NCBI RefSeq assembly: GCF_014649655.1
Contig: NZ_BMTL01000037.1
Span: 1-64,000 of the forward strand
Length of the DNA: 64,000 nucleotides
Reading direction: 5' to 3'
Source of the DNA: Streptomyces humidus
GTDB taxonomy: Bacteria > Actinomycetota > Actinomycetes > Streptomycetales > Streptomycetaceae
Below, one piece after another: positions 16,837-24,590 of this stretch. A program made the translations under genes and the position numbers. The first letter of the stretch is position 1; each line of letters begins with the position of its first letter. The notes beneath the pieces were generated by a model. That model saw nothing but the letters and a program-made list of their open reading frames with translations. It did no database searches and had not been told where the DNA came from.

Positions 16837-16868
16837 GAAGGGCCGCCCCCCTCAGGGGGCGGCCCTTC
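16837..16868 (+). terminator. rho terminator
   Basis: Perfect 14-bp GC stem (16837-16850 with 16855-16868) with a CTCA loop, 24 bp after the rho stop. Confidence 0.85.
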
Positions 16869-16959
16869 TCGTGTCGGTGCGCGTTGTTAGGATCACGCTC
16901 TTCGCCGGGCTGTTCGAGCCCGTGACGAATCTGATTCCTGATCCCTAGGGGGGGACCGA

Positions 16960-18801
16960 GTGGGTACACCCACGTCCGGGGGCCGTCGGCACAGACGCAA
17001 GCTGCGCATAGCCCTGCCCGTCGCCGCGGCAGGGCTGGCCGCGGCCGTCGCCGGTGCGCTGCTGACCTCGTCCGCCTCGGCCGTCACGGCGCCTCCGAGG
17101 CCCGCACACGGCGCGCCGTCGGCCGAGCAGCTCATGGACCGCCTCGCCATCGCCGTGGCCGGTGACGACACGCCGGGCGAAACGGGCAAGTCGTCGCTGA
17201 GCGCGAGCGCTGGCACCGCGACCGCCACCGTCGACCCGAAGATCATCGGCGGCACCACGACGACCATCACCACGGCCCCGTGGATGGCGCAGCTCTGGTA
17301 CGGCGACGACCGCGGCACCGCGACCACCAGCGACGACATCGGCTTCTTCTGCGGCGGCACGGTCGTGTCGCCGACGAAGATCCTCACCGCCGCGCACTGC
17401 CTCAGGGACGAGACCGGCAAGAACTACAGCTGGTACTCCCACGGCACCGTCATCACCGGCACCTCGCAGCTGCCGGCCTTCGACAGCAGCGGCAACATCA
17501 CCGACCTGCACGGCGGCAACCTCAGCGGCGTCTGGCGCCAGTGGAACCACCCGTCGTACAGCCCGTCGACGATCGACAACGACATCGCCGTCCTGACCCT
17601 GCCGAACCCGGTCAAGGCCACGCCGATCCGCATGACGACGGCCGCCGACACCGCGTCGTACGCCGCCGGCACCCAGGCCAAGCTCTTCGGGTGGGGCCGC
17701 ACCAGCTCCGCCACGCAGGACATCTCCGACGTGCTGAAGACGGCCACGCTGCCGATCCGGTCGGACACCGCCTGCGCGGACTACTACGGCGCCGACTTCG
17801 TCAAGGGCCACAACGTGTGCGCGGGCGACCCCGCCACCGGCAGCGACACGGGCACCACCTCCGCCTGCAACGGCGACTCCGGCGGTCCGCTGATCGTCAG
17901 GAACGCGGCCGGCGAGGACCGGATCGTGGGCGTCGTCTCCTGGGGCGTGAAGGACTGCGTCGAGAGCGGCGCGTACAGCGTGTTCACCAAGGTCTCGACC
18001 TACGTCGGCACCGCCTACCCGCGTGTCGCGGACACCAACCTCAACGGTGACCACCTCGCCGACCTGTGGGTGCGCAACGCCTCCACCAAGACCGGCTACG
18101 AGCTCGACTCCAAGGCCACCTCGCTCGCCGCGCGCCAGTCCTGGGGCTCCTTCAGCGCCTACAACCTCGTCCTGCAGACCGACCTGGACCGGGACGGCTA
18201 CCAGGACCTGCTGGTGCGCCGGACGTCGGACGGCGACGTCTTCTGGCAGCACTACCTGCCCTCCACCGACACCTGGGCGACCAAGCTGATCGGCGACAAC
18301 TGGAAGACCCGCCTGAGCATCGTCGCCCCCGGCGACATGACGGGCGACTACCTGCCCGACATGCTGGCGGTGGACTCCGCGGGCGTGCTGTGGCTGTACC
18401 CGGGCAAGGGCAACGGAAGCTTCGGCAGCCCGCTCAAGATCGGCGCGGGCTGGAACAACTTCAACGTGGTGCGCGGTCACGGCGACTTCAACGGCGACGG
18501 CGTGACGGACCTGCTCGCGCGCAACAAGAGCACCGGCGCCGTGTACCTGTACCGGGGCCGCGGCGTGCTCGGCACGGCCGTCCTCCAGCCCGCTCTCAAG
18601 GTCGCGACCTGGACCAACACGACGTACAACGCCTTCGACACGGTGGGCGACCTGAACAGCGACGGCAAGGCCGACCTGGTGGCCCGCACCCCCGGCGGCA
18701 CCCTGTACCTGTACAAGGGCACCGGAAGCGCCACGAGTGCGATCTTTGCCACAAGGGTCTCACTCGGGACGGGTTTCCAGCAGTACGACATCTTCGGCTG
18801 A
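16960..18801 (+). CDS. secreted trypsin-like serine protease with FG-GAP repeats
   Basis: A 613-aa exported protein. Residues 1-~41 are a signal peptide (RRHRRK, an Ala/Leu core, then ASA). After a propeptide, IIGGTTTTITTAPWMAQLWY begins a chymotrypsin-fold S1 protease domain with triad His146 (ILTAAHC), Asp208 (DNDIAVLTL) and Ser307 (CNGDSGGPL). Residues ~355-613 hold four or so FG-GAP/VCBS repeats (DLDRDGYQDLLV, DFNGDGVTDLLA, DLNSDGKADLVA), Ca-binding propeller blades that may bind a surface or substrate. The GTG at 16960 follows a G-rich ribosome site. It is flanked by terminators, hence monocistronic. Natural substrate unknown. Confidence 0.9.
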   Translation: MGTPTSGGRRHRRKLRIALPVAAAGLAAAVAGALLTSSASAVTAPPRPAHGAPSAEQLMDRLAIAVAGDDTPGETGKSSLSASAGTATATVDPKIIGGTTTTITTAPWMAQLWYGDDRGTATTSDDIGFFCGGTVVSPTKILTAAHCLRDETGKNYSWYSHGTVITGTSQLPAFDSSGNITDLHGGNLSGVWRQWNHPSYSPSTIDNDIAVLTLPNPVKATPIRMTTAADTASYAAGTQAKLFGWGRTSSATQDISDVLKTATLPIRSDTACADYYGADFVKGHNVCAGDPATGSDTGTTSACNGDSGGPLIVRNAAGEDRIVGVVSWGVKDCVESGAYSVFTKVSTYVGTAYPRVADTNLNGDHLADLWVRNASTKTGYELDSKATSLAARQSWGSFSAYNLVLQTDLDRDGYQDLLVRRTSDGDVFWQHYLPSTDTWATKLIGDNWKTRLSIVAPGDMTGDYLPDMLAVDSAGVLWLYPGKGNGSFGSPLKIGAGWNNFNVVRGHGDFNGDGVTDLLARNKSTGAVYLYRGRGVLGTAVLQPALKVATWTNTTYNAFDTVGDLNSDGKADLVARTPGGTLYLYKGTGSATSAIFATRVSLGTGFQQYDIFG

Positions 18802-18815
18802 GTCCGGCCGAAAAC

Positions 18816-18849
18816 CGCAGGTGAGCGCGGTACTCCTCGCTCACCTGCG
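18816..18849 (+). terminator. first of two hairpins after the protease gene
   Basis: Perfect 12-bp stem (18816-18827 with 18838-18849), 10-nt loop, starting 14 bp after the protease stop. Confidence 0.7.
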
Positions 18850-18852
18850 TCA

Positions 18853-18891
18853 CGCTCCGTGCCCGGTCCGCTGCGGACCGGGCACGGAGCG
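18853..18891. terminator. second hairpin after the protease gene
   Basis: Perfect 17-bp stem (18853-18869 with 18875-18891) with a 5-nt loop, immediately after the first hairpin. The tandem arrangement makes read-through into the next gene unlikely. Confidence 0.75.
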
Positions 18892-18969
18892 TTGTGCAAC
18901 CCTGTCCCGAGTTTCCCCGTCTGTCCTGGGGGAGTGACGATAGTGAGGTCGCGCGACAGAAGGAGCGAT

Positions 18970-20109
18970 GTGTCCGCCGAGAGCACGCCGGAGCCCGGCA
19001 TACCGGGTGAGACCGGCACGACGAGCGGGGCCGACGGCAGCAAGGGCCCGCGCCACCGCAGACAGCGGGGCAGGCGCAAGGGGCTGCTGGTCGCCGCATG
19101 GACCGCCGCGGGCATCGTGGTGCTGGGCGGCACCGGAGCGGGCTACCTGTACTTCAAGCTCAACGGCAACATCAAGAGCGTCGACATCGACCAGGCGCTG
19201 GGCACGGACCGGCCCACCAAGGCCGACAACGGCTCCGAGAACATCCTGGTCCTCGGCTCGGACACCCGCTCCGGCGCCAACAAGAAGCTGGGCGGCGGCG
19301 CCGACGACGGCAGCGCCCGCGCCGACACGGCGATGATCATCCACGTGTACAAGGGCCACAAGAAGGCGAGCGTGGTCTCCGTTCCGCGCGACACCCTCAT
19401 CGACCGCCCCGCCTGCACGGACGCCAGGGGCGTCACGCACGACGCCGCGCACGGCGTGATGTTCAACTCGGCGTACTCGACGGGCGGCGCCGCCTGCGCC
19501 GTGAAGACGGTCGAGTCGATCAGCGGCGTCCGCATGGACCACTATCTCGAAGTCGACTTCTCCGGCTTCGAGAAGCTCATCGACGAACTCGGCGGAGTCC
19601 CGGTCACCACCACCAAGGCCATCAAGGACCCCGACAGCCATCTGGACCTCAAGGCCGGCACGCACACCCTCGACGGCGAACAGGCCCTCGGCCTGGTCCG
19701 CACCCGGCACGGCGTCGGCGACGGTTCCGACCTCGGGCGCATCCAGCTCCAGCAGGCCTTCGTCAAGGCCCTCGTCAGCCAGGTCGGACACGTCGGCCTC
19801 CTCACCGGCGGCCCCAAGCTGTACGACCTCGCCGACACCGCCACCAAGGCCGTCACGACCGACTCCCACCTCGGCTCGCTCAAGTCGCTGATGTCGTTCG
19901 CGAACGGACTCAAGGGCATCAGCGCCGACCACATGAACATGGTCACGATGCCGGTCCTGTACGACCCGTCCAACCCCAACCGGGTCCTCGTCTCGGAGGC
20001 GAAGGCCAAGCAGGTCTGGGCGGCCCTGAAGAACGACCGGCCCATCCCGAAGGCGGCCACCACGGGCAACGCGACGGGCGAGGCGGCCGGGGTCGTGACC
20101 GCGTCCTGA
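18970..20109 (+). CDS. LytR-CpsA-Psr (LCP) family cell-wall ligase
   Basis: A 379-aa membrane-anchored protein. After a basic cytoplasmic tail (RHRRQRGRRKG) a single transmembrane helix (GLLVAAWTAAGIVVLGGTGAGYLYF region, residues ~38-62) leads to an extracellular LCP domain with ENILVLGSDTRSG, the ADTAMIIHVYKGHKKASVVSV and PRDTLID segments carrying the conserved Arg/Asp residues, and LDGEQALGLVRTRHGVGDGSDLGR. LCP proteins transfer lipid-linked polymers such as teichoic acids onto peptidoglycan. GTG at 18970 has AAGGAG 4 bp upstream; in-frame GTG codons at 18934 and 18943 are alternatives. The protein was formerly annotated as a LytR regulator, but it has no DNA-binding domain. Confidence 0.9.
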   Translation: MSAESTPEPGIPGETGTTSGADGSKGPRHRRQRGRRKGLLVAAWTAAGIVVLGGTGAGYLYFKLNGNIKSVDIDQALGTDRPTKADNGSENILVLGSDTRSGANKKLGGGADDGSARADTAMIIHVYKGHKKASVVSVPRDTLIDRPACTDARGVTHDAAHGVMFNSAYSTGGAACAVKTVESISGVRMDHYLEVDFSGFEKLIDELGGVPVTTTKAIKDPDSHLDLKAGTHTLDGEQALGLVRTRHGVGDGSDLGRIQLQQAFVKALVSQVGHVGLLTGGPKLYDLADTATKAVTTDSHLGSLKSLMSFANGLKGISADHMNMVTMPVLYDPSNPNRVLVSEAKAKQVWAALKNDRPIPKAATTGNATGEAAGVVTAS

Positions 20110-20193
20110 CGTCTCCTGCCGGCATCCCGGCGTCGTCCTGACGGCGTCGGGGACGCGGGGGCGCAGGGGCCGGCCGGTCCCGGCGGGCCGCCG

Positions 20194-20219
20194 GGAATAG
20201 ATCGCCCCACCCCCCGGTT
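20194..20219 (+). promoter_or_regulatory. SigR-type promoter of rpmE
   Basis: GGAAT (20194-20198), 18 bp, GTT (20217-20219) is an exact match to the SigR consensus. In S. coelicolor, rpmE is a reported member of the SigR disulfide-stress regulon. Transcription would start near 20226. Confidence 0.75.
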
Positions 20220-20225
20220 TTGGGG

Positions 20226-20323
20226 GATGCGGCCAGTCCTGGCAGACTGGTACGTCGGCTCCGGTTCACGCTCGCCGTATCCCGCGGCAGCGACCCGGCG
20301 CCCTCCCGAAACTAGGAGACACC
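20226..20323 (+). promoter_or_regulatory. rpmE 5' leader, candidate L31 autoregulatory RNA
   Basis: The ~98-nt leader after the SigR promoter contains a CCAGT/ACTGG hairpin (20232-20250 region) and further GC-rich pairings before the TAGGAG ribosome site. Actinobacterial L31 leaders are known as ribosomal-protein-binding RNA motifs. I did not align this one to the family model. Confidence 0.35.
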
Positions 20324-20548
20324 TTGAAGCGCGACATTCACCCCGAGTACGTCGAGACGCAGGTCAGCTGCACCTGTGGCGCGTCGTTCACCACCCGCAG
20401 CACGATCGAGGGCGGCAACATCCGCGCCGACGTCTGCTCCGAGTGCCACCCGTTCTACACGGGCAAGCAGAAGATCCTCGACACCGGTGGCCGTGTGGCC
20501 CGCTTCGAGGCCCGCTTCGGCAAGGCCGCCGCCGGCTCCAAGAAGTAG
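20324..20548 (+). CDS. rpmE: 50S ribosomal protein L31, zinc-binding type
   Basis: A 74-aa L31 starting at TTG (20324) with TAGGAGAC upstream. The zinc-ligand Cys pairs VSCTCGAS and DVCSECHPF mark the zinc-containing (C+) form, which can be swapped for a Cys-free paralogue under zinc starvation. HPFYTGKQ and GGRVARF are the family signatures. The exact SigR promoter links its synthesis to thiol-oxidative stress, which releases zinc from such sites. A T-tailed terminator follows, so rpmE is monocistronic. Confidence 0.97.
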   Translation: MKRDIHPEYVETQVSCTCGASFTTRSTIEGGNIRADVCSECHPFYTGKQKILDTGGRVARFEARFGKAAAGSKK

Positions 20549-20560
20549 CGAGCCCCTCTT

Positions 20561-20613
20561 CGCCGGTCCACGGCAGTGTCCCCGCCCGGGGGCACGCCGG
20601 GACCGGCGTTTTT
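20561..20613 (+). terminator. rpmE terminator
   Basis: A 9-bp outer stem (20561-20569 with 20600-20608) with an internal GC hairpin and a five-T tail (20609-20613), a classic intrinsic terminator. Confidence 0.85.
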
Positions 20614-20655
20614 GGTCGCCCGCCCTTCCCCCCGTTCGTCATTCAGGAGCCCACC

Positions 20656-21732
20656 ATGTTCGAGGCCGTCGAGGAGTTGCTCGGAGAGCACGCCGACCTG
20701 GAGAAGAAGCTCGCCGACCCGTCGGTCCACGCCGACCAGGCCAACGCGCGCAAGCTGAACAAGCGCTACGCCGAGCTGACCCCCATCGTCGGCACGTACC
20801 GCTCCTGGAAGCAGACCGGCGAGGACGCCGAGACCGCGCGCGAACTCGCCGCCGACGACCCCGACTTCGCGGCCGAGGTCAAGGAGCTGGAGAAGCAGCG
20901 CGAGCAGCTCACCGAGAAGCTGCGGCTGCTGCTCGTGCCCCGGGACCCGTCCGACGACAAGGACGTCATCCTCGAGATCAAGGCCGGCGCGGGCGGCGAC
21001 GAGTCCGCCCTGTTCGCCGGCGACCTGCTGCGGATGTACCTGCGCTACGCGGAGCGCGTCGGCTGGAAGACCGAGATCATCGACGCCACCGAGTCCGAGC
21101 TGGGCGGCTACAAGGACGTCCAGGTCGCCGTGAAGACCAAGGGCGGCCAGGGCGCCACCGAGCCCGGACAGGGCGTGTGGGCGCGGCTGAAGTACGAGGG
21201 CGGCGTGCACCGGGTGCAGCGGGTGCCCGCGACCGAGTCCCAGGGGCGGATCCACACCTCCGCCGCCGGGGTGCTCGTGACGCCCGAGGCCGAGGAGGTC
21301 GACGTCGAGATCAACGCGAACGATCTGCGCATCGACGTGTACCGGTCCTCCGGCCCCGGCGGGCAGTCGGTCAACACCACCGACTCCGCCGTGCGCATCA
21401 CGCACATCCCCACCGGGGTCGTCGCCTCCTGCCAGAACGAGAAGAGCCAGCTGCAGAACAAGGAGCAGGCGATGCGTATCCTGCGCTCCAGGCTGCTGGC
21501 GGCGGCGCAGGAGGAAGCCGAGCGGGAGGCCGCCGACGCCCGCCGCAGCCAGGTCCGCACCGTCGACCGCTCCGAGAAGATCCGCACGTACAACTACCCG
21601 GAGAACCGCATCTCGGACCACCGGGTCGGCTTCAAGTCGTACAACCTGGACCAGGTCCTGGACGGCGACCTCGACGCGGTGATCCAGGCCTGCGTCGACG
21701 CGGACTCGGCCGCCAAGCTCGCAGCCGCGTAG
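20656..21732 (+). CDS. prfA: peptide chain release factor 1
   Basis: A 358-aa class I release factor that reads UAG and UAA. The codon-recognition PAT tripeptide is in QRVPATESQGRIHTS, and the catalytic GGQ is in YRSSGPGGQSVNTTDSAVR, whose Gln is methylated by PrmC, the next gene. The ATG at 20656 has AGGAG 8 bp upstream. The 45-bp gap to prmC suggests they are coexpressed. Confidence 0.97.
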   Translation: MFEAVEELLGEHADLEKKLADPSVHADQANARKLNKRYAELTPIVGTYRSWKQTGEDAETARELAADDPDFAAEVKELEKQREQLTEKLRLLLVPRDPSDDKDVILEIKAGAGGDESALFAGDLLRMYLRYAERVGWKTEIIDATESELGGYKDVQVAVKTKGGQGATEPGQGVWARLKYEGGVHRVQRVPATESQGRIHTSAAGVLVTPEAEEVDVEINANDLRIDVYRSSGPGGQSVNTTDSAVRITHIPTGVVASCQNEKSQLQNKEQAMRILRSRLLAAAQEEAEREAADARRSQVRTVDRSEKIRTYNYPENRISDHRVGFKSYNLDQVLDGDLDAVIQACVDADSAAKLAAA

Positions 21733-21777
21733 GCGGTGCAGGACGGACGCACGACGAGTACGACACGGAGGACGCGC

Positions 21778-22659
21778 GTGCAGCAATCATTTGGGGGACG
21801 CCCCCCAAGCCCTCGCAGTCTGCTGCTCGCTGAGGTAGCTCAGGCCACCCAGCGGCTGGCCGACGCCGGCGTGCCCTCGCCGCGCAACGACGCGGAGGAG
21901 CTCGCCGCGTTCGTGCACGGCGTGAAGCGCGGCCAGCTCCACTCCGTGCAGGACTCCGACTTCGACGCCCGCTACTGGGAGGTCATCGCCCGGCGCGAGC
22001 AGCGCGAGCCGCTCCAGCACATCACCGGACGGGCCTTCTTCCGGTACCTGGAACTCCAGGTCGGCCCCGGGGTGTTCGTGCCGCGTCCCGAGACCGAGTC
22101 GGTCGTCGGCTGGGCCATAGACGCCGTACGCGCCATGGACGTCGTCGAGCCCCGGATCGTCGACCTGTGCACCGGCAGCGGCGCCATCGCGCTCGCCCTC
22201 GCCCAGGAGGTGCCGCGCTCCCGCGTGCACGCCGTGGAGCTGTCCGAGGACGCCCTGCGGTGGACGCGCAAGAACATGGAGGGGTCCAGGGTCGACCTGC
22301 GCCAGGGAGACGCCCTGGACGCCTTCCGCGACCTCGACGGGCAGGTCGACCTGGTCGTCTCCAACCCGCCGTACATCCCGCTCACCGAGTGGGAGTACGT
22401 CGCTCCCGAGGCCCGGGACTACGATCCCGAACTCGCCCTGTTCTCCGGCGAGGACGGCCTCGACCTGATCCGCGGCATCGAGCGCACCGCGCACCGGCTG
22501 CTGCGCCCGGGCGGCGTCGTCGTCATCGAGCACGCCGACACCCAGGGCGGCCAGGTGCCGTGGATCTTCACCGAGGAGCGGGGCTGGGCCGACGCGGCCG
22601 ACCACCCCGACCTCAACAACCGGCCGCGCTTCGCCACCGCCCGCAGGGCGATGCCGTGA
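21778..22659 (+). CDS. prmC: release factor glutamine methyltransferase
   Basis: A 293-aa SAM-dependent methyltransferase (HemK/PrmC) that methylates the GGQ glutamine of release factors. The N-terminal helical domain (LLLAEVAQATQRLADAGVPS) contacts the substrate. The catalytic domain has VDLCTGSGAIALALAQEV and the NPPY motif (DLVVSNPPYIPLTEWE). The GTG at 21778 with GGAG 7 nt upstream is used. The first ~13 residues are atypical and are encoded by a GC palindrome that seems inserted over the usual start, where relatives begin MNLLLAEVA. Confidence 0.94.
   Translation: MQQSFGGRPPSPRSLLLAEVAQATQRLADAGVPSPRNDAEELAAFVHGVKRGQLHSVQDSDFDARYWEVIARREQREPLQHITGRAFFRYLELQVGPGVFVPRPETESVVGWAIDAVRAMDVVEPRIVDLCTGSGAIALALAQEVPRSRVHAVELSEDALRWTRKNMEGSRVDLRQGDALDAFRDLDGQVDLVVSNPPYIPLTEWEYVAPEARDYDPELALFSGEDGLDLIRGIERTAHRLLRPGGVVVIEHADTQGGQVPWIFTEERGWADAADHPDLNNRPRFATARRAMP
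21791..21808. repeat. GC mini-palindrome at the prmC start
   Basis: TTGGGGG and CCCCCAA arms (21791-21797, 21802-21808) form a small hairpin inside the first codons of prmC. Similar G5/C5 palindromes recur in this window at 36602-36622 and in the duplicated unit at 41708-41833. Confidence 0.55.
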
Positions 22660-22742
22660 GCGTCGGCCCCGGTACTTTCGACCCGCAGCAGGACGCGCAC
22701 CCATACGCGCAGAGGTACTTCGTGTACGAGGAGGCTCGCTAA

Positions 22743-23390
22743 ATGGCACGGCGATACGACACCAACGACGCGACCGACCGTGTGACCGGTCTGCGCGAGG
22801 CCGCGTCCGCCGTCCGCCGTGGCGAACTCGTGGTCCTCCCGACCGACACCGTGTACGGGATCGGGGCCGACGCGTTCTCCTCGGAGGCCGTCGCCGACCT
22901 CCTCGATGCCAAGGGCCGGGGCCGCAACATGCCCACGCCCGTCCTCATCGGCTCCCCGAACACGTTGCACGGGCTCGTCACGGACTTCTCCGAGCTCGCC
23001 TGGGAACTGGTCGACGCCTTCTGGCCGGGCGCGCTCACGCTCGTCGCCAAGCACCAGCCGTCCCTGCAGTGGGACCTGGGCGACACCCGCGGCACGGTCG
23101 CCGTCCGGATGCCGCTGCACCCGGTCGCCATCGAGCTGCTCACGGAGGTCGGCCCGATGGCGGTCTCCTCGGCGAACCTCACCGGTCATCCCGCGCCGGA
23201 GAACTGCGATCGCGCGCAGGAGATGCTCGGCGACTCGGTCTCCGTCTACCTCGACGGCGGCCCGACCCCCGGCAACGTGCCCTCCTCGATCGTCGACGTC
23301 AGCCGTGCCGTGCCGCGGCTGCTGCGGGCGGGCGCGATCTCCGCGGACGAGCTGCGGAAGGTCGTACCCGACCTCGAGGTGGCGAATTGA
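22743..23390 (+). CDS. tsaC: L-threonylcarbamoyladenylate synthase (Sua5/YrdC/TsaC family)
   Basis: A 215-aa YrdC-domain protein, the short TsaC-like form without the Sua5 tail. It makes threonylcarbamoyl-AMP from threonine, bicarbonate and ATP for the t6A37 modification of ANN-decoding tRNAs. Motifs: GELVVLPTDTVYGIGADAF (substrate pocket), DAFWPGALTLVAKHQP and MAVSSANLTGHPAPENC. It follows prmC after 83 bp, and its TGA overlaps the TTG start of the next gene, indicating translational coupling. Confidence 0.93.
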   Translation: MARRYDTNDATDRVTGLREAASAVRRGELVVLPTDTVYGIGADAFSSEAVADLLDAKGRGRNMPTPVLIGSPNTLHGLVTDFSELAWELVDAFWPGALTLVAKHQPSLQWDLGDTRGTVAVRMPLHPVAIELLTEVGPMAVSSANLTGHPAPENCDRAQEMLGDSVSVYLDGGPTPGNVPSSIVDVSRAVPRLLRAGAISADELRKVVPDLEVAN

Positions 23391-24064
23391 CAGCCCCTGA
23401 CGCGGGGCGTGGCATAGGCAACGGGGAACGTGCCGCGGAGCAGACGACGACGTTCGGGTTTCCGCGCGACACCTTCCGCATCCTCCACGTCAGCACCGGC
23501 AACGTCTGCCGCTCGCCCATCACCGAGCGGCTGACCCGGCATTTCGTGTCGCAGAGGCTCGGGGTGCTGGGCGGCGGGCTGATCGTGGAGAGCGCGGGCA
23601 CCTGGGGCCACGAGGGCGCGCCGATGGAGGCCAACGCGGAGACCGTGCTGGCCGACTTCGGCGCGGACGCCACCGGGTTCACCGGCCGCGAGCTGCTCGA
23701 CGAGCACGTCATCATGGCCGACCTGGTCCTGACGGCGACCCGCGACCACCGCGCCCAGGTCATCTCCATGGGCCACTCGGCGGGTCTGCGCACCTTCACC
23801 CTGAAGGAGTTCACCCGGCTGGTGAACGCGATCGACCCGGCCACCCTCCCCCCGGTGGACGAGGGCGTGGTGATGCGCGCGCGGGCCCTGGTCCGCGCGG
23901 CGGCGGCTCTACGCGGGTGGCTCCTGGCCCCGACCCTGGAGGCGGACGAGGTCTACGACCCCTACGGGGCGCCCCTGCCGTTCTTCCGCTCGATCGGCGA
24001 CGAGATACACCAGGCCCTGGATCCGGTCGTCACGGCCCTGACAGGCGTGCCCGCGCGCGCCTGA
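23387..24064 (+). CDS. low-molecular-weight protein-tyrosine-phosphatase-like protein, nucleophile Cys replaced
   Basis: A 225-aa LMW-PTP-fold protein. The P-loop reads HVSTGNVCRSPITERL: the CX5R motif should start with the nucleophilic Cys, but Ser36 (codon 23492-23494, AGC) is there, while the second Cys (41) and Arg42 are kept. The general-acid loop is present as VYDPYGAPLPFF. Without the Cys thiolate, normal phosphotyrosine hydrolysis is not expected, so it may bind phosphoproteins or do other chemistry. It starts with TTG at 23387, overlapping the tsaC stop by 4 nt. Length is greater than the ~150 aa of simple LMW-PTPs because of N-terminal and loop extensions. Confidence 0.85.
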   Translation: MTAPDAGRGIGNGERAAEQTTTFGFPRDTFRILHVSTGNVCRSPITERLTRHFVSQRLGVLGGGLIVESAGTWGHEGAPMEANAETVLADFGADATGFTGRELLDEHVIMADLVLTATRDHRAQVISMGHSAGLRTFTLKEFTRLVNAIDPATLPPVDEGVVMRARALVRAAAALRGWLLAPTLEADEVYDPYGAPLPFFRSIGDEIHQALDPVVTALTGVPARA

Positions 24065-24590
24065 CACGGACGCGGCCGCACCCCGCCCGGCACCGAGAAC
24101 CCCGGAGCTGTGCGCACTGCGCGAGAACGGCGCGCGCCGCCCTGGCCGTGCGCTCGCGTCCCGCTCCGCCGGGACGGCGCCGTGCGCCGAGCCGTGTCGC
24201 CGGCGTTCACCGGAGGTCTCCGGGCGGACGTGGGAGCAGAGGGCGGCGGAACCGGGCCGGGGCGCGTTCGGCCAGGGAAGCCGCGGCCGCGTCATGCCCC
24301 GGGCGGGCCGGCGGGGCCGCACCGGGCGCCGTAGTCGTCGCGGCGTCCGCCGGGCCCCCTGGAGGACGCGGAGGGCGCGGAGGACGTGTGCGGCGGGTCC
24401 GGACGGGGGCGCCGCGCCGGGGGTCCGCCGTGACCGCACATGGTGCGGGGTTCCTTCGCGCTGAGCCGTCGGGTGCCGGGGGTCGCGCCGGGCCTCACCG
24501 GGTGATCCCGACCGGGCGTCGAGACCGCGCGTGCTGTCCGTGCCGGGCCTACATTGGACGTACGTCACCGTCGACGCCCCGGAGCGCACC
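24065..24590. other. 526-bp gap without a recognised gene
   Basis: GC-rich DNA between the phosphatase-like gene and the hydroxymethyltransferase. Open frames on both strands are Arg/Gly/Pro-rich and lack family similarity, so I reject them. A TACATT box at 24550-24555 could be a -10 element for the downstream gene, but no good -35 is seen. Confidence 0.5.

Noticed and set aside
14405..16969. 854-codon open frame opposite rho
   Set aside because: Antisense of the repetitive rho insertion; composition is low-complexity Leu/Arg/Ala and no start with a ribosome site is seen.
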